A stretch of 6,697 bases of DNA from JBEKZQ01 sp049509675 (GCA_049509675.1 JBEKZQ010000352.1:1-6697); one strand, 5' to 3'; shown: positions 1 to 5,408, counted from the stretch's first letter. Numbers and translations: made by a program. Notes: generated by a model not told the origin, from the letters alone.

Positions 1-201
1 GCCCCGGCCCAGATAGGTGGCGGCGTCGGGCGCCTGGCGGCGCTGCGTGTTCTGCCCCACCACGCGCGTGCCGGCCGCCGTGGCCAGACCGTCCAACTCT
101 TCCAACGGATTGTTAAAACCCGGAGTTCGGTCCGGCAGCAGCACGCCCACCAACACGGCCGATTCGCTCACCACGCTCTCGGTTCGACTCAGTTCTCTCA
201 C
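1..201 (-). CDS. hflX: GTPase HflX, N-terminal part (runs off the left edge)
   Basis: Only the first 67 codons are present. The frame read from 201 down to 1 is open and begins at a GTG at 199-201, giving VRELSRTES as the first residues. A block of alternating hydrophobic residues (AVLVGVLLP, near residues 18-26) follows, then PLEELDGLATAAGTRVVG and finally TYLGRG. This is the HflX N-terminal domain pattern: a beta strand, a helix that starts by comparing ELxxLxxxAG, a Q-R-R or similar basic stretch, and the YxGxGK substrate-like loop. HflX is a ribosome-associated GTPase that splits stalled or hibernating 70S ribosomes; its GTPase domain lies outside the window. GTG is preferred because a GGAG lies 11 bases upstream and no ATG is available; a GTG at 172-174 is a weaker alternative. 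It is the third gene of the FHA-rsgA-hflX operon, 63 bases after the rsgA stop. The same frame is open back to the rsgA stop codon. Confidence 0.82.
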   Translation of the reverse strand, partial: MRELSRTESVVSESAVLVGVLLPDRTPGFNNPLEELDGLATAAGTRVVGQNTQRRQAPDAATYLGRG

Positions 202-235
202 GCGGATGGGTTCTCCGGGTCTTAGGTCTTGGAAT

Positions 236-266
236 ACTGAACACTGAAAACTGAAAACTGAAAACT
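236..266. repeat. Heptamer tandem repeat (ACTGAAA) between rsgA and hflX
   Basis: The plus strand reads ACTGAAC once (236-242) and ACTGAAA three times (243-263), followed by ACT. That is about 4.4 copies of a 7-bp unit. On the coding strand of the operon it reads as TTTTCAG units that begin inside the rsgA TAG stop codon (265-267) and fill half of the gap before hflX. The array is clearly non-random. Heptanucleotide arrays of this style are known as dispersed short tandem repeats in some bacterial genomes, such as the cyanobacterial STRRs; membership of a known family here is not tested. Confidence 0.85.
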
Positions 267-1404
267 ACTGCTCGATCATCTGGCAATAGCTTTCATAGCG
301 TCGCTCGTCCAACCGGCCGTCGGCCACCGCATCCTTCAGCACACAGCCGTCCTCGTGCGTGTGGGTGCAATCGGGAAATCGGCACAGACTGGCGTACGGC
401 CGCAGGTCGCGGCAGAACCCCATAATCTCCTCGGGAATCACGTCCCAAAGCTGAAACTGCCGGATGCCCGGGGTATCGACGACGTATCCGCCGCAGCCGG
501 CCGCCAGCAGCCGTGCGGTGGTGGTGGTGTGCCGCCCCTTTTCCGTTTCCTCGCTGACTGCCGCCACGCGCAGCTCCAGCGCAAGATCGACCGCATTCAA
601 CAGCGACGACTTGCCCACGCCGCTCTGTCCGGCAAGCACGCTTTCCCGCCCGGCGATCAGTCGGGCGAAGCGCTCGATGCCAAAACCCGTTCTTGCGCTC
701 AGCAACAACACCTGGTATCCCATGCGACTATAGACGCCGACCAAGGGCTCGAGGCTGGCGATGTCGACCAGGTCGATCTTATTGATGCAAATCACCGGCC
801 GCACCCGGCCCTTTTCGGCCGTGACCAGCAGCCGATCGATCAAGTTCGGCTTCAGGCGCGGCTCGGCGGCGCTGGAGATGACGAGCAGTTGATCGACGTT
901 GGCGACCAGCACCTGCTGCCGGCCGCGCACGGTGCGGGAAATCGTGCCGTGCCGCGGCTCCACGCGTTCGATCAGTCCCTCGGGCGGTTGCGAATGGGGA
1001 ACCGTGCGGAACGACACGCGATCGCCGGCGGCCACCACGTGACGTTGCTCGGTGCTGAGGGTTTTCAGCAAGCGTCGCGTGGCGCACTGATAAAGCACGC
1101 CGTCGTCGCCCTGCACTTCGCTGGTCAAGCCGAAGACGGCCAGCACGCGGCCGCGGCGGCAGGCCGATTCGTCGACGTCCAAACGCACGTCGAAGGCCGA
1201 TTGTTCGCCCGAGGCAAGCTCCAGCCCGCAAATCGTGCGACGCCGCGTCAGGTCGCCTTTGCCGCTGACGCGCTCTCCCTGCACCGGGGCTTCTTCCTCG
1301 AAACCATGTGCATCGAAGGCCCGCGTCCAATCTGTGCGGCGCGCCCGGACAGTACGGTTCTTCCGGAACTCCGCACGGATCTTCTTCTTGTCGTTCTGGG
1401 CCAT
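265..1404 (-). CDS. rsgA: Ribosome small-subunit-dependent GTPase RsgA (YjeQ/CpgA family)
   Basis: RsgA is a late 30S assembly factor that checks the decoding centre and releases on GTP hydrolysis. The 379-residue product has the circularly permuted GTPase order diagnostic of the family: G4 NKID (residues 208-211), G5 SA (236-237), G1 GQSGVGKS (259-266), G2 region GRHTTTT (290-296), G3 DTPG (310-313). An OB-fold region precedes the G domain (about residues 56-155). The C-terminal zinc-binding loop supplies Cys341, Cys346, His348 and Cys354. The lysine/arginine-rich N-terminal tail (first ~30 residues) is typical of RsgA and likely contacts rRNA. Length is close to family norm (about 300-350) plus that tail. 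The ATG at 1402-1404 is chosen; a TTG one codon upstream is less likely. The start overlaps the FHA gene stop by one base (TGATG) and lacks a clear Shine-Dalgarno sequence, which suggests translational coupling. All catalytic motifs are intact. Confidence 0.97.
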   Translation of the reverse strand: MAQNDKKKIRAEFRKNRTVRARRTDWTRAFDAHGFEEEAPVQGERVSGKGDLTRRRTICGLELASGEQSAFDVRLDVDESACRRGRVLAVFGLTSEVQGDDGVLYQCATRRLLKTLSTEQRHVVAAGDRVSFRTVPHSQPPEGLIERVEPRHGTISRTVRGRQQVLVANVDQLLVISSAAEPRLKPNLIDRLLVTAEKGRVRPVICINKIDLVDIASLEPLVGVYSRMGYQVLLLSARTGFGIERFARLIAGRESVLAGQSGVGKSSLLNAVDLALELRVAAVSEETEKGRHTTTTARLLAAGCGGYVVDTPGIRQFQLWDVIPEEIMGFCRDLRPYASLCRFPDCTHTHEDGCVLKDAVADGRLDERRYESYCQMIEQ

Positions 1405-1904
1405 CAATCAGACTGCAAGGGTTTCGGACGGTTGGAGGGAAGGCGGAGCTGGCCCGGTTCGTTGCGCAGTACGTCGTACCGCGCCGGCAGATCGGCCGGC
1501 TCGGACGCGCCGGCCTTGGCCGGACGCTGGTGCGACAAGCCGGCCCGCTCCAACAGACTCTTGCCGAAAACGTCCGCGTCGGCGACAGGCGGCGGCGGCG
1601 GGCCTACCGCGCCCAACTCGACGGGAGAATACTGCACCAGGTACTTGTGCGTGGCGATGTACAACGTGTCGCCGGGGTCCACGCGCTTCTCCGCCACCCG
1701 GACACCGTTCACCTTGACCCCGTTGCGGCTATTCATGTCGCGAACTTGCCAGTATCCTCCGTTGACGGTCAACTGGCAGTGGTGGGCCGAGACGTTGGAG
1801 AACCGCAGCACGATGTCGCAGCTCTCGCGCCTGCCGACCAGCAGATTCTTCTTCAGTAGTGGGATCGGGTCTCCGCCTCCCAGCGGCAACAATTCCCCAT
1901 ACAT
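1404..1904 (-). CDS. Small FHA-domain protein, first gene of the rsgA-hflX operon
   Basis: The 166-residue product carries a single forkhead-associated domain in its N-terminal ~95 residues. FHA domains bind phosphothreonine peptides. The core signature is complete: GRR at 24-26, S39 and H42 in the SxxH motif, and NSRNG at 58-62, followed by VNG at 65-67. There is no signal peptide or membrane segment, so it should be cytoplasmic. Residues 98-166 form a tail that opens with a PPPPP run (102-106) and continues as a hydrophilic, probably flexible segment; I recognise no domain there. The ATG at 1902-1904 has a strong ribosome binding site (GAGGGAG, six-base spacer). It is the promoter-proximal gene and its stop overlaps the rsgA start by one base. 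The arrangement suggests it recruits or senses a threonine-phosphorylated partner connected with ribosome maturation, but the partner is unknown and that role is inference. Confidence 0.9.
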   Translation of the reverse strand: MYGELLPLGGGDPIPLLKKNLLVGRRESCDIVLRFSNVSAHHCQLTVNGGYWQVRDMNSRNGVKVNGVRVAEKRVDPGDTLYIATHKYLVQYSPVELGAVGPPPPPVADADVFGKSLLERAGLSHQRPAKAGASEPADLPARYDVLRNEPGQLRLPSNRPKPLQSD

Positions 1905-1954
1905 GACGAACTCCCTCGCCCCCCAACAGAGAACACTTTACGATCGCTCAGGCA

Positions 1955-1972
1955 CTACTAGCAGTCTAGTAG
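1955..1972. promoter_or_regulatory. Palindrome overlapping the operon -10 box (possible operator)
   Basis: Perfect 7-bp inverted repeat CTACTAG / CTAGTAG separated by CAGT. It spans the -10 box (1963-1968) of the predicted FHA operon promoter and reaches the predicted start site. The position suits a repressor site, or a hairpin at the extreme 5' end of the transcript. No regulator is identified. Confidence 0.4.
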
Positions 1973-1991
1973 ACCATAGCCTTTTCGTCAA
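1963..1991 (-). promoter_or_regulatory. Sigma70-type promoter of the FHA-rsgA-hflX operon
   Basis: Read on the minus strand, a -35 box TTGACG (1986-1991) is followed after exactly 17 bases by a -10 box TAGACT (1963-1968). That is five of six and four of six matches to the vegetative consensus at ideal spacing. Transcription should start near 1956, leaving a leader of about 50 bases before the FHA gene ATG with its GAGGGAG ribosome binding site. Confidence 0.65.
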
Positions 1992-2003
1992 CCTTTGGCA
2001 GTT

Positions 2004-2022
2004 CTCCCGGGTTCCGCGGGAG
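2004..2022. other. GC-rich hairpin in the divergent intergenic region
   Basis: CTCCCG (2004-2009) pairs with CGGGAG (2017-2022) around a 7-base loop. There is no following T-run on either strand, so it is not a standard intrinsic terminator. It lies between the FHA operon promoter and the radical-SAM start. The role is unknown. Confidence 0.3.
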
Positions 2023-2051
2023 CCCAGCCGGCAGCGGCCAGGAGAATCTGT

Positions 2052-2057
2052 CATAAT
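2052..2057 (+). promoter_or_regulatory. Possible -10 box immediately upstream of the radical-SAM start
   Basis: CATAAT matches five of six bases of the -10 consensus and ends six bases before the ATG at 2064. Transcription would then begin at or near the A of the ATG. I see no good -35 at 17 +/- 1 bases upstream (that stretch is GC-rich). This fits the lack of a nearby Shine-Dalgarno sequence, but on its own it is weak evidence. Confidence 0.3.
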
Positions 2058-2063
2058 ACGAGC

Positions 2064-3035
2064 ATGGCTTCTTTATCAGCGTCCGGTAGTTGTCCCCAGC
2101 CCCGCGATGCCGCGTGGCGCACTGCCGGACTGCGCTACTACAGCCGGAGTTTTTTCTGCCGGGCGAAATTCGGTCGCCGGGTCTGGAAGATCAGCCTCGA
2201 CGGACAACTGGGCTGCCCCAACCGCGACGGCACCCTGGCCGTGGGCGGCTGCGTCTTTTGCGATCCGGAAAGCTTCAGCCCCAGCCGGCGGCTGGGCGCC
2301 GTAACCATCGCGGCGCAGTTGGATGCCGCAATCGGGCGGCTCTCTGCCCGTCGCCAGGCAGATCGCTTCGTGGCCTATTTTCAGCCCGGCAGCAACACCT
2401 ACGGTCCGCTGCCTCGACTGAAAAGCCTGTACCAAGAGGCGATTTCGCATCCGCAGGTGATCGGCCTGGCCGTCGGCACTCGGCCGGACTGCGTTCCGGA
2501 CGCGGTGCTCGATCTGTTGGCTGAAATGGCAACGCGGACCTGGTTGACCGTCGAGTACGGCCTGCAAACGGTTCACAACCGTACGCTCGACTGGCTGAAT
2601 CGGGGCCATCATTACGACGCCTTCTTGGACGCGGCCCAACGAAGCCGCCGGCGCGGCTTGGCAATTGGCGTCCACGTGATCCTGGGCTTGCCGGGCGAGG
2701 GGCCCGACGACATGATCGCCACCGCCCGCGAATTGGCCCGGCTGGGCGTCGAATCTGTTAAGCTGCATAATCTGTATGCGGTTCGCAACACGCCGCTCGC
2801 TCGCTTGGTGGCGACAGGCGACGTGAAACTAATCGAGCGCGACGAATACGTCTGTCGAGTGGTCGATTTTCTGGAACAGTTGCCGGCCGATTGCGTCGTG
2901 GACCGACTTGTCGGCGATGCGCCTTCGTCCTATCTGGTCGCCCCGGCCTGGTGTCTGGAAAAGGGCCGCGTAAAGGCCGGGATTGAGGCCGAATTCCAGC
3001 GCCGCGATTCATGGCAAGGAAAGAAGCGGGCGTGA
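2064..3035 (+). CDS. Radical SAM protein, YhcC/YtqA family (TIGR01212)
   Basis: The 323-residue product closely follows the TIGR01212 (COG1242) plan. The [4Fe-4S] cysteines lie in a CPNRDG...GGCxFC arrangement (Cys51, Cys63, Cys66), in which the first two cysteines are twelve residues apart, unlike the classic CxxxCxxC. Downstream family blocks are VGTRPDC (137-143), EYGLQT (164-169), NRGH (179-182), GLPGEG (208-213) and KLHNL (233-237). Length matches E. coli YhcC (about 309). Radical SAM enzymes reductively cleave S-adenosylmethionine to start radical chemistry. The Bacillus member YtqA has been proposed (as MnmL) to act in wobble-uridine mnm5s2U synthesis in tRNA; whether this protein does so is inference. 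The ATG at 2064-2066 is chosen because it gives family-like length; a TTG at 1995 would add a low-complexity extension. No ribosome binding site is well placed: GGAG at 2041 is 19 bases away. A CATAAT lies seven bases before the ATG, so a leaderless message is possible. Confidence 0.93.
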   Translation: MASLSASGSCPQPRDAAWRTAGLRYYSRSFFCRAKFGRRVWKISLDGQLGCPNRDGTLAVGGCVFCDPESFSPSRRLGAVTIAAQLDAAIGRLSARRQADRFVAYFQPGSNTYGPLPRLKSLYQEAISHPQVIGLAVGTRPDCVPDAVLDLLAEMATRTWLTVEYGLQTVHNRTLDWLNRGHHYDAFLDAAQRSRRRGLAIGVHVILGLPGEGPDDMIATARELARLGVESVKLHNLYAVRNTPLARLVATGDVKLIERDEYVCRVVDFLEQLPADCVVDRLVGDAPSSYLVAPAWCLEKGRVKAGIEAEFQRRDSWQGKKRA

Positions 3036-3066
3036 AGAGTTCCTTGGCTTTTGCGATTTCAAAGCC

Positions 3067-3132
3067 GTAGGTTATGCTTCAGCATAACATCTTGGCGGAT
3101 AAAAGGTTCCGTTATGCTAAAGCATAACCTAC
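3067..3132. repeat. REPIN-like element: two GTAG-headed hairpins in inverted orientation
   Basis: Left half (3067-3088): GTAG, stem GTTATGC, loop TTCA, stem GCATAAC. Right half (3111-3132) is its inverted copy: stem GTTATGC, loop TAAA, stem GCATAAC, then CTAC. The 22-bp halves are reverse complements with one mismatch (3080/3119) and are separated by 22 bp. A GTAG tetranucleotide in front of a short palindrome, present twice in opposite orientation, is the established architecture of REP sequences paired into REPIN/BIME units moved by RAYT transposases. No RAYT gene is in the window. The element sits between two convergent genes, where the hairpins could also protect or end both transcripts; neither side has a T-run. 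Confidence 0.75.
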
Positions 3133-3153
3133 CGGTGCTGGATTTGGCGGTCG

Positions 3154-3894
3154 TCATACCTTCGTCTCGCGCCGACGCAGATAAACTACGGCAAGTCCAA
3201 GCAGCGCCGATACCAAGAGCGTCAGGGTGGAAGGTTCGGGGGTCGCTGTGCCGCCGTTGGCGAACTCCCAAGCGTTTCCGATCGGCGTTGACACTCCGTT
3301 TGACCCGGCACTTATCCCATCGGTCCACCAAGGCGCGACGGGAGTGTATGAAAAATTATACCAGTACAGCGCGTCACAAACGTAGTTCGCCATAGCCGAA
3401 TCGCCTAGCTGGTAATTCAGATTACCAAGCGTGTAAGGCGAGGGAGGCGGTATCGTGCTGACGAGGTTGATGCCGTAGTTCGCCCCGGTGCTCAACGGTA
3501 GGGCAAGGTAGCTGGAGGTCGCAAAGACCCCGTTACTGCCCCAGGTGCTGCAGGACGTTCCCGACTGAGATGAGTTGGCGGAGTAGGTGTAGGTGCCGTT
3601 CGTCGCTGTCCAACTCCAAGCCTTGATGTCCGAGGTGGTGAGGAGTCCCATATTGCCGTCGGTGGTGATTGTGCCGCTCATGTTCCAACCACCGGGGAAG
3701 TTCCAGCCATTCTGGTACTGAGGGAAGTTGATGAGGTTGTAAATGGTCTCCGCCTGCGCCGTCGGAGGTGACGCGATGATCACAACCAGAGGCAACACAG
3801 CCAAAAACAACAAGCCGTAAAACAGCTTGACGACACCGCTTGTCGCCACCGCCGCGACCGAAATCAAACCTCGCACCATCGTCTTCTCGAACAT
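3154..3894 (-). CDS. PEP-CTERM sorting-signal envelope protein
   Basis: The 246-residue product is an exported protein of unknown function. A long, strongly hydrophobic N-terminal signal occupies residues 1-48 (basic residues K4 and R8, hydrophobic core about 26-42, AQA at 46-48 before ETIYN). The mature part is rich in Asn, Ser, Thr, Gly, Tyr and Trp, with two cysteines (C115, C173), as is typical of planctomycete surface PEP-CTERM proteins. The C terminus carries the tripartite anchor: PEP (219-221), a hydrophobic helix (about 223-239) and RRR (240-242). In PEP-CTERM proteins this is recognised and cleaved by an exosortase; none is encoded here. The ATG at 3892-3894 is preferred over one 15 codons upstream because GAGGAG precedes it by seven bases and the signal peptide then begins properly. 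It is monocistronic, convergent with the radical-SAM gene, and has its own promoter. Confidence 0.88.
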   Translation of the reverse strand: MFEKTMVRGLISVAAVATSGVVKLFYGLLFLAVLPLVVIIASPPTAQAETIYNLINFPQYQNGWNFPGGWNMSGTITTDGNMGLLTTSDIKAWSWTATNGTYTYSANSSQSGTSCSTWGSNGVFATSSYLALPLSTGANYGINLVSTIPPPSPYTLGNLNYQLGDSAMANYVCDALYWYNFSYTPVAPWWTDGISAGSNGVSTPIGNAWEFANGGTATPEPSTLTLLVSALLGLAVVYLRRRETKV

Positions 3895-3932
3895 GATCTG
3901 TCTCCTCGAAAACTGGGGTCGAACCTTTCGTG

Positions 3933-3953
3933 TCCGCATCTACGCGATGCGGA
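3933..3953 (-). other. 5'-UTR hairpin ahead of the PEP-CTERM gene
   Basis: An 8-bp perfect stem, TCCGCATC with GATGCGGA, encloses a 5-base loop. It lies in the predicted leader, about 40 bases before the ATG and upstream of the GAGGAG ribosome binding site. It could stabilise the 5' end or modulate translation; no known riboswitch consensus is seen. Confidence 0.4.
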
Positions 3954-3967
3954 GTGCCGCGCGCAAC

Positions 3968-3997
3968 AGCCTAATCATCCACCCCACGGCTTGTCAA
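3968..3997 (-). promoter_or_regulatory. Probable promoter of the PEP-CTERM gene
   Basis: On the minus strand a perfect -35 TTGACA (3992-3997) is followed 18 bases later by a weak -10 TAGGCT (3968-3973, three of six). The predicted start near 3961 gives a leader of about 67 bases that includes the 3933-3953 hairpin. The -35 is convincing; the -10 is not. Confidence 0.45.
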
Positions 3998-4090
3998 ATG
4001 GCGCGGCGCGGGCGCGGCGTGGGCGCAAAAAGCCCTATTTTTCTGTCCACCCATATTCTTGTCGTGAGAAATCATTGCTCTCGATTCGGG

Positions 4091-4117
4091 TTTTCGTCCT
4101 TTCGGGCCTTCGTGATT
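4091..4117. repeat. Degenerate TTTCGTG-like repeats upstream of rnpB
   Basis: Three loosely similar units (TTTTCGTC, CTTTCGGGC, CTTCGTGAT) follow one another. They resemble decayed copies of a TTTCGTG-type short repeat. The copies differ enough that chance is possible. The surrounding 3998-4148 stretch otherwise holds no gene. Confidence 0.25.
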
Positions 4118-4148
4118 GCCCGATTTCCATGGATTCAGGCTGGATCCT

Positions 4149-4176
4149 TTGCTTCCGCCGGCTTCTCTGCTAGAGT
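4149..4176 (+). promoter_or_regulatory. Probable promoter of rnpB
   Basis: TTGCTT (4149-4154), a 16-base spacer and TAGAGT (4171-4176) are followed by a start point seven or eight bases on. That coincides with the 5' strand of the RNase P RNA P1 helix (4184). Box matches are only moderate (3/6 and 4/6); the call rests mostly on exact placement before a structural RNA. Confidence 0.5.
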
Positions 4177-4183
4177 TACTAAT

Positions 4184-4627
4184 GGTGTTCGGAGCGGACC
4201 GGATGGTCGCCGGTCGGATCCGTAGGGACCGCCATATCGGTCCCAAGAAGATTCGGCGGGAGGAAAGTCCGGGCTCCGTAGGACGCGATGATGGGTAACG
4301 CCCACCGGCTGCGAAGCCAGGGAAAGTGCAACAGAAAGCAAACCGCCGCCCCGTGCGGTAAGGGTGAAACGGCGAGGTAAGAGCTCACCAGCAGGCTGGG
4401 TGACCAGCCTGGCTAGGCAAACCCCATCGGGTGCAAGGTCAAACAGGAAGCACGCCCGGCGCGCAGGCCGCTCGTTCGGCCTGGTGCGCGGCGGCGAACT
4501 GGTCCGGTTCGCGATCGACTTCCGGGTAGACCGCTGGAGAAGCCGGGCAATCGGCTTCCTAGAGAAATGACCATCACCCATCGCAAGGTGGGAACAGAAC
4601 CCGGCTTACAGGTCCGCTCCGAACGCC
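4184..4627 (+). ncRNA. rnpB: RNase P RNA, bacterial type A
   Basis: This is the catalytic RNA that removes the 5' leader of precursor tRNAs. Universal conserved segments are all present in order: GAGGAAAGTCCGGGCTCC (4260-4277, 5' half of P4 and neighbours), AGGGTGAAACGGCGAGG (4361-4377), the AGAGCTCACC stretch (4380-4389), CAAACCCC / GGGTGCAAGGTCAAACAGG (4418-4447), AGAGAAATGACC (4561-4572), and the 3' segment ACAGAACCCGGCTTACAGG (4594-4612). The terminal helix P1 pairs 4184-4200 with 4611-4627 over 17 bp with a single G-U. A P3-like stem is GGGACCG/CGGTCCC (4225-4231 with 4238-4244), and a P12-type stem follows the AGAGCTCACC element. The length of about 440 nt is normal for type A. Ends are set by P1 and could differ by a few bases. 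It is convergent with the gene starting at 5064, whose stop codon begins three bases beyond P1. No T-run terminator follows. Confidence 0.97.
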
Positions 4628-4629
4628 TT

Positions 4630-5064
4630 CTACTGCTCCGGCTCTTTCGTTTTCTCCTTCTTGCGGCGTTTGGGCTTCCTGCTGAGATCGTCCGGAACGA
4701 ACTCGTGATCGATGTATTGCAGCAGTTTCGAGACGCACAGTTTGTTCATGCTGGTCTGATGTTCGTGGGCCTCGGCCACGATGACATCGCGCATGGTTTG
4801 GGGGATGCGGATCGTGATTACCTGCATCTGCTCCTGCGTCTGGTCCCCTACGGCCCTCTTGCGCAAACGCCGCAAAATGCGCTGGATCTTACGGTATTCC
4901 TCGGTTTCCTCGAACTCTCGCAGGGCCTCCATGGTGGGGTACAAACGGCGTACGATGCCGCCTGATCCGAGAATTTCTCGATAGAATGTGGCCCAATCCG
5001 GACGACTACGAAACAGGTCCCGCACGGCCTTCTGGATTTTCTTACGCTCATCCGCCGGTTTCAT
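4630..5064 (-). CDS. Ribbon-helix-helix (Arc/HicB-like) DNA-binding protein
   Basis: The 144-residue product has a C-terminal RHH domain at about residues 82-118. A beta strand with alternating residues (VITIRIP) is followed by a first helix and then the turn HQTSMNKLCVSKLL, matching the Arc/HicB pattern in which a Ser starts the second helix (TSMNKLC). RHH proteins dimerise through the strand and bind DNA with it. The N-terminal ~75 residues are helical and highly charged (many E/R/K); I do not recognise them. The tail (129-144) is Lys/Arg/Glu-rich. The ATG at 5062-5064 is preferred over a GTG two codons upstream because GGAGGTGA sits directly before it with ideal spacing and the GTG falls inside that site. 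Antitoxins often use this fold, but no toxin gene lies alongside, so a transcriptional regulator or orphan antitoxin is all that can be said. Confidence 0.8.
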   Translation of the reverse strand: MKPADERKKIQKAVRDLFRSRPDWATFYREILGSGGIVRRLYPTMEALREFEETEEYRKIQRILRRLRKRAVGDQTQEQMQVITIRIPQTMRDVIVAEAHEHQTSMNKLCVSKLLQYIDHEFVPDDLSRKPKRRKKEKTKEPEQ

Positions 5065-5218
5065 CCTCACCTCCCTTTACCATTAGCACGTTGTCGCCTT
5101 CGAGCAGCCGTCGAAACGATGGCTCCGGACCATTTTACGCGGTCTTGCTGACGAACGGGTGGTGCTAGCACGCCGCGAGCGGTGGCTCAAGAAAATGGAG
5201 AAAAAGACTATGTGCCAT

Positions 5219-5380
5219 CTAATTGACGACACGCCAAAATTCTTCGCGTGCGGAATTCCTTGAAAGAGTCAGTTCGTGGCCCGTTGGGTACTTCCTTCCA
5301 ACAGACTCCGCAGGCAACAGTCTGGCCGCAGTCGTTGCAGCAACTGCAAGCACTGCAAGCATTTTGAGCGGTTGATGCAT
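5219..5380 (-). CDS. Possible small secreted protein, 53 residues
   Basis: An ATG at 5378-5380 opens a 53-codon frame ending in TAG at 5219-5221. The product starts with a basic residue (K6) and a hydrophobic run (MLAVLAVAATTAARLLPA, residues 7-24) resembling a signal peptide with possible cleavage after LPA. The rest is polar (for example GRKYPTG and SAREEFWR). There is no lipobox cysteine. No good ribosome binding site precedes the ATG; only ACAGGG. It lies 28 bases after the stop of another minus-strand frame (5409-5570), so the two could be remnants of one transcript. I do not recognise the family. The signal-like run overlaps a short repeated motif (ACTGCAAGC twice at 5343-5360), which may create the Leu/Ala pattern by chance. 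Confidence 0.3.
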   Translation of the reverse strand: MHQPLKMLAVLAVAATTAARLLPAESVGRKYPTGHELTLSRNSAREEFWRVVN

Positions 5381-5408
5381 GGCCCTGTCTTGGATACCAA
5401 GTGTCCAG

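Noticed and set aside
355..2304. A 649-codon plus-strand open frame across rsgA and the FHA gene
   Set aside because: It is antisense to rsgA and the FHA gene, both with complete family motifs. Its translation is His/Ala/Gly/Gln-rich low complexity, as expected from the complement of GC-rich coding DNA.
2076..2768. A 230-codon minus-strand frame opposite the radical-SAM gene
   Set aside because: Shadow of a gene with clear TIGR01212 motifs; no recognisable protein features and no ribosome binding site.
4021..4043. GGGC-loop-GCCC followed by TATTTTT, resembling an intrinsic terminator
   Set aside because: The stem is only 4 bp with a 7-base loop, and no plus-strand gene ends upstream of it; too weak to call.
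4135..4581. Open frames on both strands across 4116-4581
   Set aside because: They lie in the RNase P RNA, whose conserved segments and P1 helix account for the sequence.
4630..5064. RHH protein as the antitoxin of a toxin-antitoxin pair
   Set aside because: No small toxin-like gene lies directly upstream or downstream: rnpB is on one side and over 150 bp without a credible gene on the other.
5343..5360. ACTGCAAGC twice in tandem
   Set aside because: Two 9-bp copies only; not enough for a repeat array or CRISPR. No CRISPR-like repeat/spacer pattern exists anywhere in the window.
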